A stretch of DNA of 64,000 nucleotides from Patulibacter minatonensis DSM 18081 (GCF_000519325.1 NZ_KI912613.1:4720469-4784468); one strand, 5' to 3'; counted from the first letter of the stretch, positions 44,601 through 52,576 are shown. Translations and numbers: made by a program. The notes: a model not told the origin generated them from the letters alone.

Positions 44601-45352
44601 TCGAGCTCGGCGTCGAGGTTCGTCGGCGGCAGCAGGACGGGCGCGTGGTGCGCCTCGCGCGGCCGGAACGCGGGAATGCCGTCGCGGACACCGGTGACGT
44701 CGACGACGGCGGTCGCGTCGGCGACGTCCGCGGTGATCTTGAGGCCGGTCCACAGCCCGGCGTGGCGCGACATCGCGGCGGCGTGGAGCCCGAGCCGGAC
44801 GACGTCGCCGACGGAGCCCGGGGCGAGCAGCGGGACGACGAGGCTGCGGCAGAGCGGCTCGGACGAGCTCGGGACCGTCGAGCTCTTGGCGGTCGGGTCG
44901 TCGCCGATCCACGCGACCGCCCCGCCGAGCGGCGCCGTACCCGACAGGTTGCCGTGCCGGATCGCGTCGGCGGCGCGGTCCAGCCCGGGGGCCTTGCCGT
45001 ACCACCAACCGGTGACGCCCTCGGTCGTGCGGCGGTCGAGCTGCCCGAGCAGCTGGGTGCCGGCGACCGCGGTGGCGGCCAGCTCCTCGTTGAGACCGGG
45101 CCGGAAGACGACGCCCGCGCGGTCGAGGTGCTCGCGGGCACCCTGCATCGCGCGGTCGACCCCGCCGAGCGGCGACCCCTGGTACCCGGACACGAACGCC
45201 CGGGTGTCGAGGCCCCGCCGCGCGTCGCCGCGCCGCTGCTCGAGGACGAGGCGGACGAGCGCCCGGATCCCGCTGAGGAGGACGGGACCGTCCTCGGCGG
45301 TGAGCGCGTCGTCGAGCCGCACCTCGCGGCCGGGGGCCTGGGCGGAGCTCAT
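41693..45352 (-). CDS. Indolepyruvate ferredoxin oxidoreductase family protein (fused alpha/gamma)
   Basis: 1219-residue 2-oxoacid:ferredoxin oxidoreductase that decarboxylates aryl-pyruvates to aryl-acetyl-CoA. It holds the TPP/PYR domain (VSGYQGSPLGGVDRAM near the N-terminus), a central TPP-binding domain (FCSGCPHN, GIGCHTMV, NMGDGTFHHSGSLAI) and Cys-rich Fe-S segments (VCEGCGDCGEASTC; SCTQDRSCLKGDCPSF). The gamma domain follows (MPGVGGTGVVTVSQVL, then a long helical tail). The ATG overlaps the amino-acid dehydrogenase stop (ATGA). It probably acts on the 2-oxoacid made by that dehydrogenase. This fused ~1200-residue form is typical of bacteria. Confidence 0.92.
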   Translation of the reverse strand: MSSAQAPGREVRLDDALTAEDGPVLLSGIRALVRLVLEQRRGDARRGLDTRAFVSGYQGSPLGGVDRAMQGAREHLDRAGVVFRPGLNEELAATAVAGTQLLGQLDRRTTEGVTGWWYGKAPGLDRAADAIRHGNLSGTAPLGGAVAWIGDDPTAKSSTVPSSSEPLCRSLVVPLLAPGSVGDVVRLGLHAAAMSRHAGLWTGLKITADVADATAVVDVTGVRDGIPAFRPREAHHAPVLLPPTNLDAELDLLTGRLDRVHEYARAAGLNHVVASARAPRLAIVAAGPAFAAVQRALQDLGVDRDGVDALRLRLVRLDLPWPLDRALVREQLADVEAVLVVEDKTPFLEGLVRDALYGVPRPPAVLGREDHEGRPLLPARAAVDADDVARALGRLLPADRLDDRGRARLAVLSGRDLAAATPATGAALPPRTPYFCSGCPHNVSTKAPVDTLVGVGIGCHTMVALDDDRRGTLLGMPQMGGEGAQWIGLSPFTDDEHLVQNMGDGTFHHSGSLAIRAAVAAGVNVTYKLLYNDAVAMTGGQHPEGQLSIPDLTRWLTLEGVARVVVTTPEPHDYRRVALDPTASVRHRDDLQDVQAELAAVPGVTVLIHDDRCATEERRLRKRGKLPTPPGRITINERVCEGCGDCGEASTCLSVQPVETTFGRKTQIHQSSCTQDRSCLKGDCPSFLTVVPAKGAVAALPHPGTAGSLPVALPEPVRRVPDDVLIRMPGVGGTGVVTVSQVLQMAAHLDGLHAAGLEQIGLAQKGGPVLSDVRLGPAPIDGQLRASTGSADLLLGLDLLGAAADATLRTCDPARTVAVTSVSRVPTAGMVTDRTVRPPSPRGPLGRIDAATRAEDGLRIDAQALSEALFRDHMPANLLLLGAAFQHGCVPVSADAIERAIALNGAAVDQSLAAFRWGRAAAVDLRAVERAAGLADDPRTAGRTRGGRADEGAPGEVGRGTAVVSDAGTLGGGRPGSSPDPRIAALVAEHHLDGRLADLVAHRAGELVLFQDLRCARRYVADVASVARREHEATGGDRVARAYAVGLHKLVAYKDEYEIARLHLDGTERARVAAEFGPGAKVRVMLQPPLLRALGVDRKIACGPWIRPVFGVLRRMRRLRGTPLDPFGHTRVRRVERALPGEYRALVDRALRALRPETVAQAVAIAELPDVVRGYEDVKLRGVADFRERAAAAVAALEATPIDPTGPVLAVRVHRVGAD

Positions 45353-46581
45353 GCGAGGGTCCCAGCGAGCTCCCCGGCGCGGCGTGCCCGCGCGATCCGT
45401 TCGTGCGCGAGCGCCTCCGCCGCGGCCAGCGGGGTGCCTCCCGCGGCGGACGCGTCGTCGAGGACCGCGCTGACGCGATCGCCGATCGCCAGGATCTCGG
45501 CGCGCAGGCGGGCGGTGTCCCAGCCCGCCCGGAGCGCGTGGATGTGGACGACGCCACCGGCGTTGGCCAGGAAGTCCGGTACGTAGAGGACCCCGCGGTC
45601 GGCGAGCCGGGCGGCGTCCTCGTGCTCGGCGAGGGTGTCGTTGGCGGCACCGGCGACGATCCGACAGCGCAGGCCGGCGATCGTCCGCTCGTCGAGGACC
45701 CGCGCGACGGCGCACGGGGCGAACACGTCGCACGCGGTGGTGAGCACCTCGTCCGCGGGGACGGTCGTCCCGCCGGTCTCCTGCGCCACCGCGGCGGCAC
45801 GGACGGGGTCGACGTCCGCGATCAGCACGGTGCCTCCGGAGTCCCGGACCAGCCGCGCGAGCGTGGCCCCGACGTGCCCGGCGCCCTGGATCAGGACGCG
45901 GACGCCGGCGAGGGGACCGTGCCCGGCCGGACCGCGGTCGCTGCCGGAGTCGGGCCGGCGGTCGTGCCGGACGGCGACCGCTCCGTCGGCGCGCGCGGAC
46001 GCGTCCCCCACGCCGGCCGGACGGCTGACCACCGACGGTCCGTCGAGGTGCCGGACGGCCGCGACGATCGCGGCGTGGACCCCGAGCGCGGTCCACGGGG
46101 ACGGGTCCTCGTCGGCGCACGAGACCTCCGCCCCCGCGTGCCCCATCACCGCGAGGTCGCCCGTCGTGGTGCCCATGTCGACGCCCGGCAGGTACGTCCC
46201 GCCCATCGCGGCCACGACCCGGCCGAAGGCGGCCATCAGCGCCTCGCGGTCGGTCGCGAGCCCGTCGTCGAGGATCACGGCCTTCCCGCCGCCGTAGGGC
46301 AGGCCGGCCGCGGCGTTCTTCAGCGTCATGGCGGCGGCGAGGCGCCGGGCCTCCCGCACCCCGGCCGCCGGGTCGGGGTAGCGCTTGAACCGCACGCCGC
46401 CGAGGGCGGGCCCGAGCGTCGTGTCGTCGACCGCGATCGCGGCGCGCAGGCCGGTCGCCGCGTCGTGGGCGAGGACCAGGCGCTCTCCGCCGAAGAGCTC
46501 GTCGCCGGGCGCGACCGTCGGTCCCGCGAGCTGCGGGGCGACGATCGGGTCGGCGTCCGGTCGCGTCTGCGTGATGCTCAT
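45349..46581 (-). CDS. Glu/Leu/Phe/Val dehydrogenase
   Basis: 410-residue NAD-dependent amino-acid dehydrogenase. LGPALGGVRFKRYPD and AMTLKNAAAGLPYGGGKAVI carry the catalytic Lys residues of this family; GVDMGTTTGDLAVMG and the NAD fold VRVLIQGAGHVGATLARLV follow. Between these domains is an extra ~30-residue Gly/Ala/Asp-rich segment absent in standard leucine or phenylalanine dehydrogenases. It makes a 2-oxoacid for the oxidoreductase encoded next. A divergent Lrp regulator lies 139 bp away. The exact amino acid cannot be told; phenylalanine, leucine or valine are candidates. Confidence 0.9.
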   Translation of the reverse strand: MSITQTRPDADPIVAPQLAGPTVAPGDELFGGERLVLAHDAATGLRAAIAVDDTTLGPALGGVRFKRYPDPAAGVREARRLAAAMTLKNAAAGLPYGGGKAVILDDGLATDREALMAAFGRVVAAMGGTYLPGVDMGTTTGDLAVMGHAGAEVSCADEDPSPWTALGVHAAIVAAVRHLDGPSVVSRPAGVGDASARADGAVAVRHDRRPDSGSDRGPAGHGPLAGVRVLIQGAGHVGATLARLVRDSGGTVLIADVDPVRAAAVAQETGGTTVPADEVLTTACDVFAPCAVARVLDERTIAGLRCRIVAGAANDTLAEHEDAARLADRGVLYVPDFLANAGGVVHIHALRAGWDTARLRAEILAIGDRVSAVLDDASAAGGTPLAAAEALAHERIARARRAGELAGTLA

Positions 46582-46708
46582 GGCCGGAGGAGACACCCCG
46601 TCCGCGCCGGGAGCAAGTCGCACGCACGGAACGGGCGCCCCGGCGCCCGATCGGACCGCCGAACAGCCCCTCCGCGCACGTTTTCGCACGTCGCGAGCCG
46701 TCCGGGCG

Positions 46709-46714
46709 TACCGT
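46709..46714 (+). promoter_or_regulatory. -10 hexamer of lrp gene (leaderless)
   Basis: TACCGT, 6 nt before the ATG at 46721. Upstream, TCGCACGTCGCGA at 46684-46696 is an imperfect inverted repeat that may be an Lrp site shared with the divergent operon. Confidence 0.4.
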
Positions 46715-46720
46715 TCGCCC

Positions 46721-47170
46721 ATGCCCGCTCCCGTGGCCCTCGACGAGATCGACCGCCGGATCATCGATCTGCTCCGTGAGGACGCGCGGCGCACGATCGC
46801 CGACATCGCCCAGCGGGTCGCGCTCTCCCCCGCGCCCGTACGCCGGCGGATCGACCGGCTCGAGCGCACCGGGGTCATCACGGGCTACACGGTGCAGGTC
46901 GACCAGGCCGCGCTCGGACCGTCGGTCGAGGCGTACGTCGAGCTGCGGTTCACCGGCAACACCGACGTGACCGAGATCGTCGACTCGGCCCGCCGGGTCC
47001 CGGAGGTCGAGGAGGTCGCCACGACCGCCGGCGACCCCGACGCGCTGGTCCGCGTGCGGGTCCGGAGCGTCGAGCACCTCCAGCACGTCATCAACGGCCT
47101 GCGGCACACCGGTCACGTGACCGGGACGAAGACCCTGATGGTCCTCAGCCGCTGGCAGCGCGGCGGCTGA
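46721..47170 (+). CDS. Lrp/AsnC-family transcriptional regulator
   Basis: 149-residue regulator. The N-terminal HTH is DEIDRRIIDLLREDARRTIADIAQRVALSPAPVRRRIDRLE; the C-terminal RAM ligand domain has VEAYVELRFTGNTDVTEI and the end VTGTKTLMVLSRWQ. It is divergent from the amino-acid dehydrogenase/oxidoreductase operon, so it probably senses the amino acid substrate and controls that operon. Leaderless start with TACCGT. Confidence 0.92.
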   Translation: MPAPVALDEIDRRIIDLLREDARRTIADIAQRVALSPAPVRRRIDRLERTGVITGYTVQVDQAALGPSVEAYVELRFTGNTDVTEIVDSARRVPEVEEVATTAGDPDALVRVRVRSVEHLQHVINGLRHTGHVTGTKTLMVLSRWQRGG

Positions 47171-47172
47171 GG

Positions 47173-48078
47173 TCAGCCGCCCTGCTTGGAGTACAGCTCG
47201 TCGAGCAGCCCGGCGCGGTCCTTCAGCGCGTACCGCTCGTCGAGGTGCGCCTCGATCTCGTCGCGCGGGACGCCGTCGAGGACGAGGTTCAGTGCCACCA
47301 TGCGGGCACCGGCGATGTCGGTGCTGCGCTCGGCGGGCGGCAGGTCGGACAGCGGCAGCTGCGCGACGGTGTCGTCCTCGGCGACCGCGTCGACGAGCTC
47401 GGGCTCCTCGGCCTGCTCGGGCGCCTCGGGGGCGACCTCGGCGACGGGCTCCGGGTCGGCCTCGACGGCGGGTGCCGGGGCGGGCGGCTCGGGCGTGGCG
47501 ACCGGCTCCGGTGCGACGGGCGCGACGGCGCCGGTGGCGGCGACCGGGGCGGGCTCCGCGGCCGGGGCCTCGCCGGTGCGGGCGGGCGCGCCGGTCCCGA
47601 GGCCGCCGACCTCCGCGACCTGGGCGTGCAGGGTCGCCAGGCCGGCACCGATGCCGCCGGCCGTGCTGCGCAGCTGCGTCAGCAGGCCGAGGACGTCGGA
47701 CTCCAGGGCGTTGACGCGCTCGAGCATCGAGGTCGTGGCCTCCTGGACCGCGGCGACGTGCGCCTGGGCTTCGGAAGACGCGGCCTCGCGGGTGGCGCGG
47801 GCGTCGTCGGCGGCGGCACCGCGGGTGGCGGCGGCGTCCTCCTCGGCGGTGCGCTCGATCTCGGCGGCCGTCGTCTCGGCGGCCTCGACGATGCCGCGGA
47901 TGCGCTCGGACGCGCTGGACGCGAGCGACGCGGCGGCCTCCGGGGCGGGCCGGGCCGCCTTGAGCGCCGCGACCTCCTCGGCGATCGCGGCGAGGTGCTC
48001 GTCGACGGCGACGGTCTCGTAGCCGCGCCGGGAGATGGGGAAGTCGCGCTTCTCGATGCTCTGACGGTCCAGTGACAT
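47173..48078 (-). CDS. DivIVA-domain-containing coiled-coil protein
   Basis: 301-residue cytoplasmic protein. The N-terminal ~35 residues (IEKRDFPISRRGYETVAVDEHLAAIAEEVAAL) match the DivIVA crossed-coiled start that binds curved membrane. Residues ~40-155 are Ala/Glu-rich coiled coil. Then comes an Ala/Pro/Glu-rich disordered zone (~155-240) and a short C-terminal helical part (VALNLVLDGVPRDEIEAHLDERY). Likely involved in polar growth or division. A strong -10 (TATAGAT) at 48118-48124 and GAAGGGA in the leader give its transcription and translation. It converges with lrp at 3 bp. Confidence 0.85.
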   Translation of the reverse strand: MSLDRQSIEKRDFPISRRGYETVAVDEHLAAIAEEVAALKAARPAPEAAASLASSASERIRGIVEAAETTAAEIERTAEEDAAATRGAAADDARATREAASSEAQAHVAAVQEATTSMLERVNALESDVLGLLTQLRSTAGGIGAGLATLHAQVAEVGGLGTGAPARTGEAPAAEPAPVAATGAVAPVAPEPVATPEPPAPAPAVEADPEPVAEVAPEAPEQAEEPELVDAVAEDDTVAQLPLSDLPPAERSTDIAGARMVALNLVLDGVPRDEIEAHLDERYALKDRAGLLDELYSKQGG

Positions 48079-48117
48079 TGGGGTCCCTTCGGACGTGGGG
48101 AGGCCGACCGCGGCCGA

Positions 48118-48124
48118 ATCTATA
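48118..48124 (-). promoter_or_regulatory. -10 element of DivIVA-domain gene
   Basis: TATAGAT, about 39 nt before the ATG at 48078. This gene has a leader with ribosome site, unlike most neighbours. Confidence 0.5.
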
Positions 48125-48262
48125 GGACCCGGCCTGGGGCGAGCCCCGCCGGACGGGATCGTGCGGCTGCGCGGCCCGGTCCGCGCCGGACCCGGTACCT
48201 GGGCGGCTCGCGATCGGAGCACCGCCGGGGGCGGGGCCGCGGGCCGCAGGCCGGCAGCCCTT

Positions 48263-48305
48263 CCGTGTCGGGTTGGGTACCCCGGCGGTACAGGATCCGA
48301 CACGG
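48263..48305. repeat. Compound hairpin between mutY and DivIVA-domain genes
   Basis: Arms CCGTGTCGG/CCGACACGG (9 bp), then a symmetric 5x5 internal loop, then GTACC/GGTAC (5 bp) with a 5-nt loop. It begins 56 nt after the mutY stop. No U-tract follows on either strand; function is unknown. Confidence 0.6.
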
Positions 48306-48360
48306 TCGCCCGCCCGCCGGCCCCACCCCCACCCCCGAACTCGCGCCCGGGCCGGCCCGG

Positions 48361-49203
48361 TCAGCCCGCGTGGTCCTCGCGCAGCTCGACCCCCGCCGCC
48401 GTCCGGACGACCAGGCCGTCGCGGACGAGGCCGTCGATGGCGCGCTCCAGGCGGACGGGCTCGAGGTGGTCGGGCCAGTCGCCGCCGGACGCCAGGGCCG
48501 CGACGATGCGGCCCCGGACGAAGCGGTCGGTGTCCTCGAAGCGGGGCCGCGTGCCGCCGGCCGCGCGGGGCGGGACGACGACGCGTCCCGCCGACCGGCA
48601 CCAGCGCGCCGCGGGACAGCGCGGGCAGTCCGCCGCACGGGCCCGGCAGACGGTGGCGCCGAGCTCCATCGCCGCCTGGTTCCAGGTGGGCGCGCGGTCG
48701 TCGTCGGGGAGCAGGTCGTCAGGCTCTCCCAGTCCGAGCCGCTCGCTGATCCGCACGACGTTCGTGTCGACGGCCGCGACCCGCTCCCCGAACGCGAACG
48801 ATGCCACCGCCGCGGCGGTGTACGGCCCGATGCCGGGCAGCGCGCGGAGGCCCTTCGCATCGCCGGGCCAGCCCTCCCGGGCGACCACGACGCACGCGGC
48901 CTGCAGCCGCACGGCGCGCGAGTTGTAGCCGAGGCCCACCCACGCGGCGAGCACGTCGCGACGGTCGGCCGCGGCGAGGGCCTCCGCCGTCGGCCATCGG
49001 TCGAGCCAGTCCTCGAAGCGCGGCACGACCCGGGCGACCTGGGTCTGCTGCAGCATCACCTCCGACACGAGGATCGCGTACGGATCGTCGGTCCTCCGCC
49101 ACGGGAGGTCGCGGGCGACCTCGTCGTACCACCCGAGGACCGCTTCGCGCGCGGCGTCGCGGTCGGCCCGGACGACGTCCGGGTGCTCCTCGGGGTCGGG
49201 CAC
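48361..49203 (-). CDS. mutY: A/G-specific adenine glycosylase MutY
   Basis: 280-residue glycosylase removing A opposite 8-oxoG. LPWRRTDDPYAILVSEVMLQQTQVARV holds the catalytic Glu motif (SEVMLQQTQ); the HhH motif LPGIGPYTAAAVASFAFG and catalytic Asp in AAVDTNVVRISERLG follow. The Fe-S loop is CRARAADCPRCPAARWC (C-x6-C-x2-C-x5-C). Unlike E. coli MutY there is no NUDIX domain; a short winged-helix-like end (RFVRGRIVAAL...IDGLVRDGLVV) replaces it. The GTG at 49203 is 7 nt after TAGCCT. Confidence 0.95.
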   Translation of the reverse strand: MPDPEEHPDVVRADRDAAREAVLGWYDEVARDLPWRRTDDPYAILVSEVMLQQTQVARVVPRFEDWLDRWPTAEALAAADRRDVLAAWVGLGYNSRAVRLQAACVVVAREGWPGDAKGLRALPGIGPYTAAAVASFAFGERVAAVDTNVVRISERLGLGEPDDLLPDDDRAPTWNQAAMELGATVCRARAADCPRCPAARWCRSAGRVVVPPRAAGGTRPRFEDTDRFVRGRIVAALASGGDWPDHLEPVRLERAIDGLVRDGLVVRTAAGVELREDHAG

Positions 49204-49210
49204 GCCGGGC

Positions 49211-49216
49211 AGGCTA
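49211..49216 (-). promoter_or_regulatory. -10 hexamer of mutY (leaderless)
   Basis: TAGCCT, 7 nt before the GTG at 49203; same hexamer as udg. Confidence 0.5.
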
Positions 49217-49325
49217 GACCGGCGGCCGGTCGTGGTGCCCGGCGGACGGGTCCGCCGTCGGCGGGTCGCGCCGCCCGGGGCGTCGGGGCAGGGCCGGGGC
49301 GCACGGGCCCCGGCCCCGCCACCGG

Positions 49326-50693
49326 CTACTTCTTCGTCGACTTCTTCGCCTTCGGCTTGTTGCCCGGGAGGTAGAAGGTCTTGCCCTTCTTCGTCACGCG
49401 CAGCGCCAGGGTGCGGCGGTTGGAGACCGGGCCCGGACGGACGATCCGGTACGTCATCTGGATCTTCCGCGTGTCGATGCGGCTGGAGACGATGTACGTG
49501 AAGCGGCCGTTGGTGCGGGTCTTCAGGCCGGTCTTGGCCAGCGTCCGCTTGCCGTTGGCGAGCACGTGGTAGACGTCGAGCCGGACGCCGGCGATGCCCT
49601 TGCCCTTCTTGTCGACGACGTCGCCGCGGACCGTGGTGCGCGTGCCGACGTTCACCGACAGCGACCGCGGATGCTTGCTGCCCTTGACGAACCACGCGCG
49701 GAACGACGCGGTGCGGAGGCGCTCGTAGTCGGCGGCGGTGCCGTCGACGTTGGCCTTCGGGAACGGGACCGCGCTGACCGTCGTCGTGTTGCCCGCGGCG
49801 TCCTGCACGTCCGTCTGGACCGTGTGGGGACCCGGCGACAGCTTGCGGTAGTCGACGGCGACCTCGCGGCCCGCGACGCTCGGGACGCACGGCTGCGGGG
49901 TCAGGTACTGGAACGTGTCCGGCGTCGCGGGGTCCGCGTCGGCGCAGTTCGCGTCGCCGAGGCCCTCGTTGAGGAACGGCTGCCCGTCGACGAGCGTGCG
50001 GACCCGGTAGAGCCCGCCGCCGACGTCGGACGCGTCGAACTTCGTGCGCAGGACGCCGGAGACGTCGCCGGAGTCGGTCTGCTGGACGTTGCCGACCGAC
50101 GGGGCGGCGGCGTCCTTGAGCGTGACGACGGCCTGCTGGACGTTGACCGAGGCCGTCCCGTTCGGGCACGTCGCGCTGTTGGCGGTGGGCGAGCACCGCA
50201 GCCCCAGGGACAGCCCCGAGGCGTCGAGCCCGGGCTTCGTGACCGGGGCCGTCAGATCCGCCTGGTCCTGGTCCTCGCGGAACTGCGTCAGGCCCTCGAG
50301 CCCGGCGCCGGCCGCCTGTCCGTCGGCGTTCAGCTCGTAGACGAGGCGCGAGGCCTTCGCACCGCCGAAGCCCTGCGTCGCCCGGTTGAGCTGGACGCCG
50401 GCGACGCGGGTCCCGGCCGGAGCGGCGAACGACCAGGCCGCTCGGGTCGTCTCGGCGGCGTTCAGTCCGACGGTGACGGAGAACGGGCCGCCTCCGGCGC
50501 ACCCGTCGGTCGCGCCGGCACCGGACGTGGCCGACGAGGTCCACCCGGCGACGCCCACGGGCGAGCCCGTCGGGCCCTTGCAGGCGTAGACGTCGTAGGT
50601 GCCGTCGGCCGCACCGGCGGCCGGGGCCAGGGCGAGCGTCGCGCAGACGGTCGAGGCGGCGCCGAGGGCGCCGACCAGCAGTGATCGGGACAC
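49326..50693 (-). CDS. Secreted cell-surface protein of unknown function
   Basis: 455-residue exported protein. Signal peptide SRSLLVGALGAASTVCATLA then LAPAAGAADG. The mature part has an N-terminal Cys-containing beta domain (~30-190), an Ig-like middle (LSPGPHTVQTDVQDAAGNTT pattern) and a C-terminal beta module ending in a Lys-rich tail (KPKAKKSTKK). No enzymatic motif. GTG start with AAGGA 8 nt upstream; a TAGGAT -10 at 50785-50790 predicts a ~85-nt leader. Typical of large surface proteins of this group. Confidence 0.72.
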   Translation of the reverse strand: MSRSLLVGALGAASTVCATLALAPAAGAADGTYDVYACKGPTGSPVGVAGWTSSATSGAGATDGCAGGGPFSVTVGLNAAETTRAAWSFAAPAGTRVAGVQLNRATQGFGGAKASRLVYELNADGQAAGAGLEGLTQFREDQDQADLTAPVTKPGLDASGLSLGLRCSPTANSATCPNGTASVNVQQAVVTLKDAAAPSVGNVQQTDSGDVSGVLRTKFDASDVGGGLYRVRTLVDGQPFLNEGLGDANCADADPATPDTFQYLTPQPCVPSVAGREVAVDYRKLSPGPHTVQTDVQDAAGNTTTVSAVPFPKANVDGTAADYERLRTASFRAWFVKGSKHPRSLSVNVGTRTTVRGDVVDKKGKGIAGVRLDVYHVLANGKRTLAKTGLKTRTNGRFTYIVSSRIDTRKIQMTYRIVRPGPVSNRRTLALRVTKKGKTFYLPGNKPKAKKSTKK

Positions 50694-51013
50694 GGGGATG
50701 TCCTTCTTGTTCGGGGGAGCGTTGACGGGGGATCGTCGCCGGACGCTCTCGCCCGCAGGGGCGGTGCGTCACGCGACTGAGGCCATCCTATGTCGCCCGG
50801 AGGACGCCGTGCACCCCGCGCACGCCGCGTTGCCGACGACCGGGTGGTGAGGAACCGCAACCGATCGCGAGGCCTCGCGGGTGCGTCGTCGGCCGCGCGC
50901 CGACCCGCCCGGCGTCGGCCGGGTGCCGGTCGTGGGAGCGCGCGCCCGCTGTCGGCCGACGGCCGCGACGCGGGCGCCCGACGGTCGACCACCCGTACCG
51001 CGCCGGCCGGTCC
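50694..51013. other. Intergenic region with promoter of surface-protein gene
   Basis: 320 bases. Contains the TAGGAT -10 (minus strand, 50785-50790) for the surface protein and GC-rich sequence up to the aminotransferase stop at 51014. No gene or repeat recognised. Confidence 0.45.
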
Positions 51014-52216
51014 TCAGCCGCGGAGCCCCGCCAGCCGGGACGCGGCCTCGTCGATGACGTCCTCGCGCTTGCAGTACGCGAACCGCACGAGGGTGCGCCC
51101 GAGGTCCGGGTCGTCGCAGAAGACGCTCACCGGCACGCCGACGACGCCGCATCGGGCCGGCAGCGCGCGGCAGAAGGCCGCGCCGTCGTCCTCGCCGATC
51201 GACGCGACGTCGCCGATCGCGAAGTAGCCGCCCTCGGGCCTGAGCGTCGTCAGTCCCGCGGCCTCCAGCCCGTCGCAGAGGCGGTCGCGACGGGTCCGGA
51301 GCCGGTCGCGGGCGACGGAGAAGTAGGCGTCGTCGAGCGCGAGCGCCCGCGCGACGGCGTGCTGCAGCGGGCCGTGCCCGGAGAACGTGAGGAACTGCTT
51401 CGCCGTGGCGACGGCGGTCACGAGCGCGGGCGGCCCGGTGACCCAGCCCACCTTCCAGCCCGTCAGCGCGAAGGTCTTCCCGGCCGACGACACGGTCAGG
51501 GTGCGCTCGGCCATGCCGGGCAGCGTCGCCAGCGGCACGTGCTCCCCGTCGAACGCGAGGTGCTCGTAGACCTCGTCGCAGATCGCGACCAGGTCGTGCT
51601 CCCGGCAGACCTCGGCGATCGCCTCGAGCTCGGCGCGGGTGAAGACCTTGCCCGTCGGGTTGTGGGGCGAGTTCAGGACGAGGACCCGGGCCGGCCCGGC
51701 GCCGTCCCCGCGCCGCGCGGACCGCCCACCGACGGCGTCGCCCCGCACCGCCGCCCGCAGGGCCTCGACGTCGAGCCCGAAGGACGGCGGCCGCAGCGCC
51801 ACCGTCCGCCGGACGCCCCCGGACATCGCGATCCCCGCGGCGTAGGAGTCGTAGTACGGCTCGAACGTCACGACCGCGTCGCCGGGCTCGCAGACGCCGA
51901 GGAGGGCGGCGGCGATCCCCTCCGTCGCGCCGACCGTCACCTGGACCTGCGTGTCGGGGTCGAGCTCCCGGCCGTACCAGCGCGCGGCGTGGGCGACGAC
52001 GGCGGCGCGGAGCTCCGGCGTCCCGCGGCCCGGCGTGTACTGGTTCGGGCCCGCAAGCAGGGCCTCGGACGCGGCCTCGAGGATCTCGCGGGGCCCGTCC
52101 TCGTCCGGGAAGCCCTGCCCCAGGTTGATCGCGCCGGCCTCGGTGGCCAGCGCGGTCATCTCGGCGAAGATCGTGGTCCCGAACCCGCGGAGGCGGGCGG
52201 CGGTCTCGTGCGGCAT
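51014..52216 (-). CDS. Pyridoxal-phosphate aminotransferase class I/II (DapC/KAT-like)
   Basis: 400-residue PLP aminotransferase. INLGQGFPDEDGP and NQYTPGRGTPELRAAVV form the N-terminal segment, SPHNPTGKVF the substrate motif, VAICDEVYEHLAFD and the Schiff-base Lys in VSSAGKTFALTGWKVGW. The pattern is that of DapC/methionine- or kynurenine-aminotransferases. Probably succinyl-DAP or a related amino group transfer; substrate is not decided. Start is 7 nt after TACGCT. Stand-alone. Confidence 0.9.
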   Translation of the reverse strand: MPHETAARLRGFGTTIFAEMTALATEAGAINLGQGFPDEDGPREILEAASEALLAGPNQYTPGRGTPELRAAVVAHAARWYGRELDPDTQVQVTVGATEGIAAALLGVCEPGDAVVTFEPYYDSYAAGIAMSGGVRRTVALRPPSFGLDVEALRAAVRGDAVGGRSARRGDGAGPARVLVLNSPHNPTGKVFTRAELEAIAEVCREHDLVAICDEVYEHLAFDGEHVPLATLPGMAERTLTVSSAGKTFALTGWKVGWVTGPPALVTAVATAKQFLTFSGHGPLQHAVARALALDDAYFSVARDRLRTRRDRLCDGLEAAGLTTLRPEGGYFAIGDVASIGEDDGAAFCRALPARCGVVGVPVSVFCDDPDLGRTLVRFAYCKREDVIDEAASRLAGLRG

Positions 52217-52223
52217 GCGGCCG

Positions 52224-52229
52224 AGCGTA
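52224..52229 (-). promoter_or_regulatory. -10 hexamer of aminotransferase gene (leaderless)
   Basis: TACGCT, 7 nt before the ATG at 52216. Confidence 0.45.
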
Positions 52230-52378
52230 GCCCGCGACGGCGGCGCGACGACGCCCCGGCCGCCGTACCTCGCGGCCGCCGGAGACCTGCACCCCGACCC
52301 GGGAGGGGCCGGCCGGGCCCCGGCCGCACCCGCTGCGCGACGCGCCCGCCTCGCGCGGCCGGTGCGCCGCGGACGTCC

Positions 52379-52576
52379 TCAGACGGCGTGCAGCGAGCCC
52401 GACTGTGAGGCGTCGTCGCGGACGATCGCTGCGGCCGCCGCCGGGTCCTCGATGACGTGGTCGCCCACGGTGGTGCGCACCAGGGGCAGCGCGATGAGCT
52501 CGGCGCGGACCGTGTCGTCGGAGGCCCTGATGACCTCGAGCTGCGGGAGAGCGGTGTGGCGGCTGCGGTACGTCAT
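52379..52576 (-). CDS. Small protein of 65 residues, function unknown
   Basis: Begins MTYRSRHTALPQLEVIRASD and ends SQSGSLHAV; charged, without TM helix or known motif. A good ribosome site (GGAAGG) lies 9 nt before the ATG, which is rarer here than leaderless starts and supports it as real. It stands alone between the aminotransferase and a secreted PASTA-domain protein. No family recognised. Confidence 0.5.
   Translation of the reverse strand: MTYRSRHTALPQLEVIRASDDTVRAELIALPLVRTTVGDHVIEDPAAAAAIVRDDASQSGSLHAV

Noticed and set aside
41693-48601. Single giant minus-strand gene of about 2300 codons
   Set aside because: Only the 3' half (oxidoreductase) has protein character. The upstream part lies opposite or out of frame with the dehydrogenase, lrp and DivIVA-domain genes, as expected in very GC-rich DNA.
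52379-52576. RiPP precursor peptide
   Set aside because: No modification enzymes, protease or exporter nearby and no leader/core pattern with Cys, Ser or Thr clusters.
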